From contig JASGIS010000001.1 of NCBI GenBank assembly GCA_047601745.1, positions 6,138,001 through 6,202,000 on the forward strand: a stretch of 64,000 nucleotides of DNA, read 5' to 3'. Both the position numbers and the translations under genes were made by a program. Under the pieces are notes generated by a model, which ran no database searches, was not told where the DNA came from, and was given only the letters and a program-made list of their open reading frames with translations. This document shows positions 26,434-37,479 of this stretch, piece after piece. This DNA is from JAKPAM01 sp047601745 (lineage in GTDB: Bacteria; Pseudomonadota; Gammaproteobacteria; Burkholderiales; Burkholderiaceae_E). Each line of letters opens with the position of its first letter. Positions within the stretch are counted from its first letter, which is position 1.

Positions 26434-27138
26434 TTGGACAGATCGGTTCTGGTCGTCGAGGACCAGCGGGACATCGCGGACCTGATCGCGCTGCACTTGC
26501 GCGACCTGGGCTTGCGCGTCGATTGCGTCGCCGACGGCGACAACGGCTTCGAGGCGGCGCGCAGCGGGCGTTACGACATGGCGGTCCTCGACGTGATGCT
26601 GCCCGGCCGCGACGGTTTCGACATCGTCCGCTCGCTGCGGATGGAAAGGGTCGACATTCCGATCCTGATGCTGACGGCCCGCTCGACCGAGATCGACCGG
26701 GTGCTGGGGCTCGAGCTCGGCGCCGACGACTACCTGACCAAACCGTTCTCGATTCCGGAGCTGCAGGCCCGGGTCAAGGCCGCGCTGCGCCGGCTCGAAC
26801 GCCAGGCGCCGCTCAACCCGTTCCCGCCGCCCAGCGAAAAGATCCAGATCGGCGGCCTGTCGATCGATTGCGCGAGCCGCGAGGTGCGGCTCGACGGACG
26901 GCCGGTCTCGCTGACGACCAAGGAATACGACCTGCTGCTCTACCTGGCCCGCAACAAGGGCCGCGTGTTCACCCGCGCGCAACTGCTCGACGCGGTCTGG
27001 AGCACGTCGTTCGAAGGCTACGAGCACAACGTCAACACGCACATCAACCGGCTGCGCGCCAAGATCGAGGCCGATCCGGCCAATCCCCGCTACGTGCTGA
27101 CGGTGCGCGGCGTCGGCTATCGCTTCACCGACGATTGA
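26434..27138 (+). CDS. OmpR-family response regulator
   Basis: 234 residues from the TTG at 26434, which has a ggagg Shine-Dalgarno (26424-26428) five bases before it. An in-frame ATG at 26407 adds nine residues but has no ribosome site. The receiver domain holds the acidic pocket VVEDQRD, the phospho-acceptor in AVLDVMLPGRDGF (Asp53), LMLTAR and YLTKPFSIPEL. The C-terminal winged helix begins RLDGRPVSLTTKEYDLLLYL and ends YVLTVRGVGYRF. The cognate kinase gene starts 24 bases after its stop. Targets are unknown. Confidence 0.92.
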   Translation: MDRSVLVVEDQRDIADLIALHLRDLGLRVDCVADGDNGFEAARSGRYDMAVLDVMLPGRDGFDIVRSLRMERVDIPILMLTARSTEIDRVLGLELGADDYLTKPFSIPELQARVKAALRRLERQAPLNPFPPPSEKIQIGGLSIDCASREVRLDGRPVSLTTKEYDLLLYLARNKGRVFTRAQLLDAVWSTSFEGYEHNVNTHINRLRAKIEADPANPRYVLTVRGVGYRFTDD

Positions 27139-27162
27139 GAACCTGACGGCCCCGAACCGCAC

Positions 27163-28677
27163 ATGAACTCGCTGCGCGCCCGCGTGCTGATGCTGGTCGC
27201 GGGCTACGGCCTGCTGACCGCCGCCGCGCTTTCGCTGGTCATGCACCAGTCGGTGCGCGACTACTACAACAGCGTGCTGTACCAGCGATCGGGCGAATTC
27301 CTCGAACGCGTGCTCGAGACCTCGCCGAGCCTGTGGGAGACCTACGAGAAGGACAAGCTCGGTTTTTCCGAGAGCCTCGAGAACTACATCCTGTATTCGC
27401 CGAATACCGGTCTGTACCTGCTGAACGTCGACGGCCGCGTGCTGGCCACGGCCGGCGAGGCCAAGCCGTTCTGGAACGACTACCAGGTCGACCTGGACCG
27501 CATCAAGGACTCGTGGGACATCGACCCGATGATGCCGATGTGGGGCGACGATCCCGACGAACCGGGGCGCAGCTACGTGGTGTCGGTGCGCCCGGTGATG
27601 CGCGCGAACGTGCTGTACGGCTGGCTGTACCTGGTCGCGCGATCGGCCGACATCGGCGACCCCTCGCCCGACCTGTTCAAGAGTTATGCTATCCGCACCG
27701 CCGCCAAGGTCGGACTGGTCGTGCTGACGATCGCCGTCCTGCTGACGATGGCGATGGTCGCGATCCTGACCAAGCCGCTGATCGGGCTGACCCGCGTGGC
27801 CGATCGCGTCAAGGGAGCGGGCTTCGCGCAGCTCGACGACCAGCCGTTTCCGCATGCGATGCGCCAGGACGAGATCGGACAGTTGAGCCGGACCTTCCGC
27901 GACATGGTCGCGCGCCTGCGGCAGGAGATGCAGCGGGTCTCCGAGACCGACGTCAAGCGCCGCGAGATGGTCGCCAGCGTCTCGCACGACCTGCGCACGC
28001 CGCTGACCGCGCTGATCGGGCTGCTCGAGACCGTGCGGCTCAAGCACGATCAGTTGAGCCCCGCGCAGCAGCAGCAGTTCATCGATCGCGCGCTGTTGAA
28101 CGCGCAGCACCTGAAGCGGCTGACCGACGCGCTGGCCGAACTGGCCAAGCTCGACAACCCCGACTTCTCGACGCAGCCCGAGCCGACGGCGATCGGCGAC
28201 CTGGCCGGCGACGTCGTCCAGCGCTACGAGACGCGCGCCCACGATCTGGGCATCGGCCTGTCGATCGACTATCCGGACGGCCTGCCGCTGGCCAACGTCG
28301 ACGCGGGCCTGATCGAGCGGGCGCTGTCCAACCTGCTCGACAACGCGCTGCGCGTCACGCCGTCGGGCGGCCGCGTCGACGTACGGGTGCGGCGCCAGGG
28401 CGAGTTCGTGCGCGTCGAGGTGTCCGATACCGGCCCCGGCGTCTCGCACGAGGACAAGCCGCATCTGTTCGAACGCTTCTACCAGGCCAGCCATCACCGC
28501 GACCAGCGCGGCAGCTCCGGCCTGGGGCTGGCGATCGTCAAGCGCGTCGCCGAACTGCACGGCGGCCTGGCGGGCGTGGACAGCGAACAGGGCGACGGCG
28601 CGACGTTCTACCTGACGCTGCCGGTGCACCGGGTCGACACCGATACGATCCCGACCACCGCCGCGCTCAGAGTGTGA
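27163..28677 (+). CDS. Membrane sensor histidine kinase
   Basis: 504 residues, paired with the upstream regulator. Membrane segments lie at about 9-28 and 183-203 and enclose a periplasmic sensor domain of about 150 residues. That domain has Trp/Tyr/Pro-rich loops (SPSLWETYEK, MMPMWGDDPDEPGRSY). A HAMP linker follows, then the dimerisation helix with His275 in ASVSHDLRTPLTALIG. The ATPase domain has its N-box in RALSNLLDNALRVTPSGG and G-boxes in SDTGPGV and GSSGLGLAIVKR. The signal is unknown; the sensor domain does not match a family I recognise. dinB starts four bases after its stop. Confidence 0.92.
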   Translation: MNSLRARVLMLVAGYGLLTAAALSLVMHQSVRDYYNSVLYQRSGEFLERVLETSPSLWETYEKDKLGFSESLENYILYSPNTGLYLLNVDGRVLATAGEAKPFWNDYQVDLDRIKDSWDIDPMMPMWGDDPDEPGRSYVVSVRPVMRANVLYGWLYLVARSADIGDPSPDLFKSYAIRTAAKVGLVVLTIAVLLTMAMVAILTKPLIGLTRVADRVKGAGFAQLDDQPFPHAMRQDEIGQLSRTFRDMVARLRQEMQRVSETDVKRREMVASVSHDLRTPLTALIGLLETVRLKHDQLSPAQQQQFIDRALLNAQHLKRLTDALAELAKLDNPDFSTQPEPTAIGDLAGDVVQRYETRAHDLGIGLSIDYPDGLPLANVDAGLIERALSNLLDNALRVTPSGGRVDVRVRRQGEFVRVEVSDTGPGVSHEDKPHLFERFYQASHHRDQRGSSGLGLAIVKRVAELHGGLAGVDSEQGDGATFYLTLPVHRVDTDTIPTTAALRV

Positions 28678-28681
28678 CGCG

Positions 28682-29950
28682 ATGGCAGGCGACGGTCCCG
28701 AGCGGCGGATCGCCCACCTGGACATGGACGCGTTCTTCGCGTCGGTCGAGCTGCTGCGCCGGCCCGAGCTGCGCGGCCAGCCGGTCGTCATCGGCGGACG
28801 CGGCGATCCGCGCAGCCGCGGCGTCGTCAGCACCGCCAACTACGCCGCGCGCGAGTTCGGCATCCATTCGGCGATGCCGCTGCGCCAGGCGCTCGAACTG
28901 TGTCCGCACTGCGTGTTCCTGCCGGTGGATTTCGACGCGTACCGGCGCGCGTCGCGGCAGTTCAAGGACGCGATCCGCGAAGTCACCGACCAGATCGAGG
29001 ATCGCGGCATCGACGAGGTCTATCTCGATCTGACGCGGGTCGCCGGCATCGACGTCGAGCGCGGCGCCGCCGTCGGCCGCCTGCTGAAGGCGCGCGTGTT
29101 CGAGGCCACCGGCGGACTGACCTGCTCGATCGGCATCGCACCGAACAAGCTGCTGGCCAAGATGACGTCCGAGTTCGACAAACCCGACGGGCTGGCGATC
29201 CTCGAGTACGACGAACTCGCGCGACGCATCTGGCCGCTGCCGGCGCGCAAGATCAACGGCATCGGCCCCAAAGCCGACCAGCGGCTGGCCGCGATCGGGA
29301 TCCGCACGATCGGCGAACTGGCGCGGGCCGACCCGGCGCTGCTTCGCCAGCATTTCGGGCCCAACTACAGCCTGTGGCTGCACCAGGTCGCGCACGGCCG
29401 CGACGACAAGCCGATCGCCACCAGCAGCCCGACGCGCTCGATCAGCCGCGAGACGACGTTCTCGTCGGACCTGCACATCCGGCGCGACTGGCACAAGGTC
29501 GCCGCGCTGCTCGCGCTGCTCGCGCGGCAGGTCGGCGACGATCTGCGCCGCAAAGGCTACCGCGCGCGCACGATCGGCGTGAAGGTGCGTTACGACGACT
29601 TCCGGGCCGCCACGCGCGACCTGAGCCTGCGCGAGGCCAGCGACGATCCGGTGATGGTGCGCCGCGCGGCGTTCGAGTGCCTGGCCCGCGTGTCGACCGA
29701 GCGCAGGATCCGGCTGCTCGGCGTGCGCGCGAGCAGCCTCGCGCCGGCCGGCGCCGCTGCCGTCGACGCGGATGCGGACGCGCGAACGGGCGCCGGGAAG
29801 AACGCCGGGATGAACGCAGGAACAAGCGCCGGCACAAGTGCCGGGACGAACGTCGTGGCGAGCGCCGGGACCGATGCCCGGACCAAGGCACGGAGAGGCG
29901 CCGGGGCGCCCGGCGACGATCGCCAGCCGCCGCTGCCGCTGTTCGATTAG
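28682..29950 (+). CDS. dinB: DNA polymerase IV (Y family)
   Basis: 422 residues. An error-prone lesion-bypass polymerase. The palm motif IAHLDMDAFFASVE is at 9-22, and the second acidic motif is in IEDRGIDEVYLDLT. GGLTCSIGIAPNKLLAKMTSE and the finger-thumb segment LPARKINGIGPKADQRL follow, and the little-finger domain starts at SISRETTFSSDL. The C-terminus ends QPPLPLF-D, the beta-clamp binding peptide. Between residues about 360 and 410 lies a Gly/Ala/Thr/Ser-rich insertion made of 12-bp repeats that separates the catalytic core from the clamp peptide. It is only four bases after the histidine kinase gene. Confidence 0.92.
   Translation: MAGDGPERRIAHLDMDAFFASVELLRRPELRGQPVVIGGRGDPRSRGVVSTANYAAREFGIHSAMPLRQALELCPHCVFLPVDFDAYRRASRQFKDAIREVTDQIEDRGIDEVYLDLTRVAGIDVERGAAVGRLLKARVFEATGGLTCSIGIAPNKLLAKMTSEFDKPDGLAILEYDELARRIWPLPARKINGIGPKADQRLAAIGIRTIGELARADPALLRQHFGPNYSLWLHQVAHGRDDKPIATSSPTRSISRETTFSSDLHIRRDWHKVAALLALLARQVGDDLRRKGYRARTIGVKVRYDDFRAATRDLSLREASDDPVMVRRAAFECLARVSTERRIRLLGVRASSLAPAGAAAVDADADARTGAGKNAGMNAGTSAGTSAGTNVVASAGTDARTKARRGAGAPGDDRQPPLPLFD
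29789..29884 (+). repeat. In-frame tandem repeat near the dinB 3' end, 12-bp unit
   Basis: About eight units of the type agcgccgggaca run from 29789 to 29884 and encode Ser/Asn-Ala-Gly-Thr tetrapeptides. The copies differ by one to four bases. Confidence 0.8.
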
Positions 29951-30011
29951 GCGGCCGACCAGGCGGCTGGTACCTCGCCACCCGAGTAACGTGACGTTCG
30001 CTGCGACCGAC

Positions 30012-31295
30012 TCAGGGATAGAGCCCGCGTTCGGCGCGCGCCTGCAGCACGCGCGCGCAGGCGACGACGAAGGCCGCGGTCCGCAGCGGGATCTTGTGCA
30101 GGCCGGCCGTATCCCAGATGTGCTTGAACGCGCCGACCATGATCTTGTCGAGCCGCACGTTGATCTCGTCCTCGGTCCAGAAGAACGACGAGAAATCCTG
30201 CACCCATTCGAAATACGACACGGTCACGCCGCCGGCGTTCGCGATCACGTCCGGCACGACGAGGATGCCGCGATCGTTCAGCACCTGGTCGCCGTCCTTC
30301 GTGCACGGACCGTTCGCGCCTTCGAGCACCATCCGCGTCCGGATCCGCCGCGCGCGTTCGGCGGTGATCTGGCTTTCGAGCGCGGCCGGGATCAGGATCT
30401 CGGACTCGACGTCCCAGAACTGCTCGTCGTCGATCGGCTCGGCACCGGCGAAACCGGCGATCCCGCCGTGCGCGGCGACGTGCGCGGTCAGGCCCGCGCA
30501 GTCGATGCCGTCGGCGTTGAACAGCGTGCCGGAATGGTCCTGCACGGCGACCAGGCGGGCGCCTGCCGCCGCGAACAGTTCGGCGGCCGACGAACCGACA
30601 TTGCCGAAACCCTGGATCGCGACGCGCGCACCGTCGATCGGGATCTGCGACCAGCCGGCCGCCTCGCGGCCGACGACGAACACGCCGCGGCCGGTCGCCT
30701 TCACGCGCCCGAGCGAGCCGCCGAGCTGCAGCGGCTTGCCGGTGACGACGCCGGTGGCCGCGGCCCCGACGTTCATCGAATACGTGTCCATCATCCACGC
30801 CATGATCTGGCTGTTGGTGTTGACGTCGGGCGCGGGAATGTCCTTGTCGGGGCCGATGATCAGGCCGATCTCGCTGGTGTAGCGCCGCGTGACCTTCTCG
30901 ATCTCGTTGCGCGAATGGCGCGACGGGTCGATCCGCACGCCGCCCTTGGCGCCGCCATAAGGCAGGTTGACCGCGGCGTTCTTGATCGTCATCCACGCGG
31001 CCAGCGCCATGACCTCGTGCAGCGTCACGTCGGGGTGGAAGCGCACGCCGCCCTTGCCCGGGCCGCGCGACAGGTTGTGCTGGACGCGGTAGCCTTCGAA
31101 GTGCGCGATCGTGCCGTCGTCCAGTTCGACCGGGATGTCGACGATCAGGCAGCGCTTCGGACGCCGCAGCGTTTCGGCCCAGCGACTCAGCTCGCCCAGA
31201 TAAGGCACGGCCTGCTCGACCTGCGACAGGTAAGTGGCCCACGGGCCGTTGGGATCCGATTGCACGAAGGACAGATGGGTCTCTTGCCGGCTCAA
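30012..31295 (-). CDS. gdhA: Glutamate dehydrogenase (Glu/Leu/Phe/Val dehydrogenase family)
   Basis: 427 residues from a TTG at 31295 that is six bases after a perfect aaggag; an ATG twelve codons earlier has no ribosome site. It interconverts glutamate and 2-oxoglutarate with ammonia. The catalytic region has GYRVQHNLSRGPGKGGVRFHP and VNLPYGGAKGGVRIDP with both active-site lysines, then GPDKDIPAPDVNTNSQIMAW. The Rossmann domain has VAIQGFGNVGSSAAELF. The length matches the 430-residue class of hexameric enzymes. Cofactor preference cannot be told. It is convergent with dinB and divergent from the ABC-F gene. Confidence 0.92.
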   Translation of the reverse strand: MSRQETHLSFVQSDPNGPWATYLSQVEQAVPYLGELSRWAETLRRPKRCLIVDIPVELDDGTIAHFEGYRVQHNLSRGPGKGGVRFHPDVTLHEVMALAAWMTIKNAAVNLPYGGAKGGVRIDPSRHSRNEIEKVTRRYTSEIGLIIGPDKDIPAPDVNTNSQIMAWMMDTYSMNVGAAATGVVTGKPLQLGGSLGRVKATGRGVFVVGREAAGWSQIPIDGARVAIQGFGNVGSSAAELFAAAGARLVAVQDHSGTLFNADGIDCAGLTAHVAAHGGIAGFAGAEPIDDEQFWDVESEILIPAALESQITAERARRIRTRMVLEGANGPCTKDGDQVLNDRGILVVPDVIANAGGVTVSYFEWVQDFSSFFWTEDEINVRLDKIMVGAFKHIWDTAGLHKIPLRTAAFVVACARVLQARAERGLYP

Positions 31296-31466
31296 GATGC
31301 GCTCCTTTTGGATGCCTGATTTGATCCGCACGGCCCGGTTCGGCCCGTTCGCTCCGGTCGTCCCGGTGGGCCGCCCATCGGGGTTCGGCTATAGTAGCTC
31401 GCCCGAATGGCGAAAGCGCGTCGATCCGGCTCTGTGGTTCGCGCGCGACTGATCTGCGGCTCCGAC

Positions 31467-33431
<1,965 letters not shown>

Positions 33432-33539
33432 GGCGACGCCGCGAGGCCGCGCAAGGCGCGCGGGCTGCGGCACAATGAACGTCCTAAGCGTCCGACGAAA
33501 CAGAATCCACCAGCCGCCTATAAGGAGAAGGAATCCATC

Positions 33540-34025
33540 ATGCCTTCATTCGACGTGGTATCCGAAGCCGATGTGGTCGAGGTCCGCAACGCCATCGAAC
33601 AGGCCAACAAGGAGATCAGCACCCGCTTCGACTTCAAGGGATCCGACGCGCGGATCGAACAGAAGGAACGCGAACTGACCGCGTACGCCGACGACGACTT
33701 CAAGCTGTCGCAGGTGCGGGACGTGTTGCTGTCCAAGTGCGCGAAGCGCAACGTCGACGTGCGCTTCCTCGACATCGGCGATCCGCAGAAGATCGGCGGC
33801 GACAAGGTCAAGCAACTGATCACCGTGCGCCACGGCGTGTCGAGCGAACACGCGAAGAAGATCGTGCGCGCGGTCAAGGACAGCAAGCTGAAGATCCAGG
33901 CGAGCATCCAGGGCGATGCCGTGCGCATCACCGGCGCCAAGCGCGACGATCTGCAGGCGATCATGCCGATCCTCAAGAAGGAAATCAGCGACGTGCCGTT
34001 GGCTTTCAACAACTTTCGCGATTGA
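33540..34025 (+). CDS. yajQ: YajQ family nucleotide-binding protein
   Basis: 161 residues with the start MPSFDVVSEADVVEVRNAIE and the repeated RNP-like motifs of YajQ: ISTRFDFKGSDARIE, DVRFLDIGDPQKIGGDK and KIQASIQGDAVRITGAKRDDLQ. YajQ members bind nucleotides, and some bind cyclic di-GMP. The start has an aaggagaaggaatcc leader. It is a lone gene between the Uup-like gene and the channel protein. Confidence 0.94.
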   Translation: MPSFDVVSEADVVEVRNAIEQANKEISTRFDFKGSDARIEQKERELTAYADDDFKLSQVRDVLLSKCAKRNVDVRFLDIGDPQKIGGDKVKQLITVRHGVSSEHAKKIVRAVKDSKLKIQASIQGDAVRITGAKRDDLQAIMPILKKEISDVPLAFNNFRD

Positions 34026-34151
34026 TCGGAGCCGGTTGGCGCCGAGATCGCAGTCATATCGGGATCTTAGGGTTAACGGCGGTTATCGGGTCCGGCATAC
34101 TCCGACGAGGGGCCCCGGCAAGGGCTTCCCTCATTCAACACGGAGGTCCGG

Positions 34152-35624
34152 ATGGAATACGCGACGTTCTCCGATGCGCTGCAGGGCGCGTTCGGCATGC
34201 AATTACCCCGCATCGGCGGGGCCTTGCTGATCCTCGTCATCGGCTGGCTGATCGCCGTGCTGGTGCGGGCGCTGGTCCGTCGAGGACTGCAACTGATCGA
34301 CCTCGATGCCAGGATCAGCCGCACCACCACGCAGCCGGTCGCGGTCGCGCCGGTGATCGTCAGCGGCGTGTTCTGGCTGATCCTGCTGGCCACGCTCGTC
34401 GCGGTGCTCAACGCACTCGATCTGGGCACGCTGTCGTTGCCGCTGGCCGAACTGATGAGCGGCTTCCTCGGCTACCTGCCCCACCTGGTCGCCGGCGGCC
34501 TGCTGACGATCGTCGCCTGGATCGTCGCCGCGCTGGTCCGAACGCTCAGCGCGCGGGCGCTGGCCGCGACGACGCTCGACGACAAGCTGTCGGCCGAGGC
34601 CGGCATGGCGCCGATGAGCAGGAGCCTGAGCAACGTGCTGTTCTGGATCGTGCTGCTGCTGTTCCTGCCGGCCGTGCTGTCGGCATTCGAGCTGCGCGGC
34701 GTCCTCGAACCGGTGCAGGCGATGGTCGCCGAGCTGCTGACGCACGTACCCGATCTGGTCGGCGCGCTGGTGCTGGCCGTCGTCGGCTGGCTGGTCGCGC
34801 GCGTGCTGCGCGGGCTGGTCACCAGCGTGCTGGCCGCCGCGGGCCTCGATCGGCTGAACGAAAAACTCGGCCTGGACCGCAGCGTGCAGTTGTCGTCGCT
34901 GATCGGCACGATCGTGTTCATCCTGGTGTTCGTGCCGGCTCTGATCGCCGCGCTCGATTCGGCCGGGCTGCAGACGATCTCGCTGCCGGCCTCGCAGATG
35001 CTGTCGCAGTTCCTCGACGCGGTGCCGCAGATCATCGCCGCCGCGGTCATCCTGCTGCTGACGTTCTACGTGGGCCGGCTGGTGGCCGACCTGCTCGGCA
35101 GGCTGCTCGAGAACGCCGGCTTCGATTCGCTGCCCAGCCGCCTGGGCCTCGGGGAAGTCGTCGTCTCCGATCCGCTGCGTCCTTCGCTCGTCGCGCGCCG
35201 GCTCGTGCTGTTCTTCGCGATGCTGTTCGCGATCGCCGAGGCCGCCGACCGGCTCGGCTTCGGCGAGGTGCGCGAACTGGTCGGCACGTTCATCCGCTTC
35301 GGCGGCGACATCCTGCTGGGCACGGTCATCCTGCTGATCGGTTTCTGGCTCGCCAACCTGCTGTTCAGGGCATTCAGCCAGCGCAATCCCGACGGCGGCT
35401 CGAACTGGGCCGCGCAGATCGGCCGCGCGGCGATCATCGGCCTGGTCGTCGCGATGGGCCTGCGCGCGATGGGCGTCGCCAACGAGATCGTCCAGCTCGC
35501 GTTCGGGCTGTCGCTCGGCGCGGTCGCGGTGGCGTTCGCGCTGGCGTTCGGCCTCGGCGGGCGCGAGCCGGCGGCCCGCCTGCTCGGTCATTGGGTCGAC
35601 AAGCTGCTGGGCCGCGATCGCTGA
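34152..35624 (+). CDS. Mechanosensitive-channel-like protein with repeated conserved TM helices
   Basis: 490 residues from the ATG at 34152 (ggagg six bases before). About ten hydrophobic helices are visible. The same pattern recurs at about 15-60, 95-140, 185-235, 280-330 and 370-420: two small-residue-rich helices of the form LPRIGGALLILVIGWLIAVLV followed by a basic stretch. This is the conserved TM helix repeat (PF05552) found with MscS-like channels. The last part (AFGLSLGAVAVAFALAFGLGGREPA) resembles the pore-lining helix of MscS, but no cytoplasmic vestibule domain follows. A role in osmotic or cation flux is inferred. Confidence 0.8.
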   Translation: MEYATFSDALQGAFGMQLPRIGGALLILVIGWLIAVLVRALVRRGLQLIDLDARISRTTTQPVAVAPVIVSGVFWLILLATLVAVLNALDLGTLSLPLAELMSGFLGYLPHLVAGGLLTIVAWIVAALVRTLSARALAATTLDDKLSAEAGMAPMSRSLSNVLFWIVLLLFLPAVLSAFELRGVLEPVQAMVAELLTHVPDLVGALVLAVVGWLVARVLRGLVTSVLAAAGLDRLNEKLGLDRSVQLSSLIGTIVFILVFVPALIAALDSAGLQTISLPASQMLSQFLDAVPQIIAAAVILLLTFYVGRLVADLLGRLLENAGFDSLPSRLGLGEVVVSDPLRPSLVARRLVLFFAMLFAIAEAADRLGFGEVRELVGTFIRFGGDILLGTVILLIGFWLANLLFRAFSQRNPDGGSNWAAQIGRAAIIGLVVAMGLRAMGVANEIVQLAFGLSLGAVAVAFALAFGLGGREPAARLLGHWVDKLLGRDR

Positions 35625-35748
35625 CCGGCCCACGCATCGCGCCGATCGATGCGGCATCGTCCGACATGGCGACGGGACCGGCAGCCGATGACGAGGCCGC
35701 GCGGAACGGACATCCTGTCGAGGGTTCCTCTTCGACTCAGGAGATCGC

Positions 35749-37245
35749 ATGTTTCCGCCCTCGTGCCCGCGCGGCGCCCGTCGTCGTTCCTGCCGGCCAT
35801 CCGATGCACCGGACGGTGGGGTAAGCGTCTCGCTGCCCCTGCGCGCGCTGGGCGGCGCCCTGCTGGTCTCGCTGTCGCTGCTGGCCGGCTGCGGCAGCGG
35901 CAGCGACGGCGATCAGGCGCCTTCGGACAGCGGCGTCCCGCCGCCGGTCCAGACGGGCTCGCAGCGCGGTGACCTGCTCGCGCAGCCGATCCTGCGCCAT
36001 GCGCTGAGCCGCCACGACATCGATGGCCTGAGCGAGGACGAAGCGCTGCGCGCGGTCACCGGCGATGCCGACTGCGCGGTGTCGGTGCACGAGATCGACT
36101 ACCAGACCGTCGGCGGACGCGGCGAGCCGACCAACGCGACCGCCGCGGTGATGGTGCCGTCCGGCGAGGGTTGCGACGGCCCTCGCCCGGTCGTCCTCTA
36201 TGCGCGCGGCACGTCCAGCGATCGGACGAAGAACATGGCGAACGTCGACACCGATACCGAGGCGACGGCGATCCTCGCGCTGTTCGCCGCGCGCGGCTTC
36301 ACGGTCGTCGCGCCGAACTACACCGGCTACGACCGCTCGACGCTCGCTTACCACCCTTACCTGATCGCCGACGCGCAGGCCGACGACATGATCGATGCGC
36401 TGCGCGCGTTCCGCAAGGCCGCTCCCGCGCTGGCCGTCGCCGATTCGGGCCAGTTGTTCGTCACCGGTTATTCGCAGGGCGGCTTCGTCGCGATGGCCAC
36501 GCACCGCGCGATCGACCTGCGCTATCCGACCGAGTTCCACGTGACCGCCTCGGCGCCGATGTCCGGCCCTTATGCGTTGGCCGACTTCCAGAACCGGATC
36601 TTCTCGGGCGAGCAGAACGTCGGTGCCGCGATGTTCACGCCGATGCTGATCGACGGCCTGCAGCACGTCTACGGCAACATCTACGGCAGTCCTTCGGAGA
36701 TCTACGTGGCGCCGTACGACCAGATCGTGCCCGGCCTGCTGCCGTCGATCGATCCGGACGCGACGCACCGTCTGCCGGCCGGCGCCGACGGCAGCTACCG
36801 GACGCTGTTCGACCTCGGCGACGGGCAACCGTACCTGTACAACGCGAGCTTCCGGCAGACGGGGCTGACGCCGTCGAGCGGCTTCGTGCAGGACGTGCAG
36901 GCCAACTCGCTGCCCGGGGGATGGGCGCCTTCGGTGCCGATGGCCCTGTGCTATGGGCACGACGATCCGACCGTGTTCGGCATGAACACCGAATCGGCCG
37001 AGCAGGCGTTCGCCGCGCGCGGCGTGCGCGTCCGGCGCTGGGACGTGGAGGATAGCGACACGGTGCCGACCGCGCTGTCCAACACCTTCCGCACGATCAA
37101 GGAAGCGATCCGGCTGAGCGCCGGCGGCGGCGCGGCCGGCGATCGCCAGTTGCTCGCCACTTACCACGCCGGCCTCGTGCCGCCGTTCTGCATGTCGCTC
37201 GCCCGCGGCTTCTTCAGCGACGTGCTGGGCGGCAAGGTCGATTAG
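35749..37245 (+). CDS. Secreted lipase-like alpha/beta hydrolase, lipoprotein
   Basis: 498 residues from the ATG at 35749 (Shine-Dalgarno aggag). A 28-residue basic leader precedes a hydrophobic segment ending in the lipobox LLAGC (Cys about 48), so the enzyme should be lipid-anchored in the envelope. The alpha/beta hydrolase core shows VVAPNYTGYDRSTLAYHPYL, the nucleophile elbow GYSQGG and late Asp/His segments (CYGHDDPTVFG, ATYHAGLVPPF). The Ser elbow and YHPY context recall the secretory lipase (LIP) and cutinase-like family. The adjacent downstream gene is a close paralogue. The substrate is unknown. Confidence 0.85.
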   Translation: MFPPSCPRGARRRSCRPSDAPDGGVSVSLPLRALGGALLVSLSLLAGCGSGSDGDQAPSDSGVPPPVQTGSQRGDLLAQPILRHALSRHDIDGLSEDEALRAVTGDADCAVSVHEIDYQTVGGRGEPTNATAAVMVPSGEGCDGPRPVVLYARGTSSDRTKNMANVDTDTEATAILALFAARGFTVVAPNYTGYDRSTLAYHPYLIADAQADDMIDALRAFRKAAPALAVADSGQLFVTGYSQGGFVAMATHRAIDLRYPTEFHVTASAPMSGPYALADFQNRIFSGEQNVGAAMFTPMLIDGLQHVYGNIYGSPSEIYVAPYDQIVPGLLPSIDPDATHRLPAGADGSYRTLFDLGDGQPYLYNASFRQTGLTPSSGFVQDVQANSLPGGWAPSVPMALCYGHDDPTVFGMNTESAEQAFAARGVRVRRWDVEDSDTVPTALSNTFRTIKEAIRLSAGGGAAGDRQLLATYHAGLVPPFCMSLARGFFSDVLGGKVD

Positions 37246-37479
37246 GATCCGGTGCCGCGTCCCATGAACCGTGGCCGTGGGGATTCGAGCCGGCGACGAT
37301 GATCGGCAGCACGGGTGACAGGTGACAGGTGACGGGTGGCGACGGCCGTGGCGCCGTTGCCGATACGCCCGCCGGCGCTTTCATTTCATGCGCGGCGCCG
37401 ATTGCGCAGCGTTCCGCGCCGGTCCATGCTCGCTGCGTTCGGCGTGCGCTCGACACGCCACCGCACGCAGGAGACGGGA

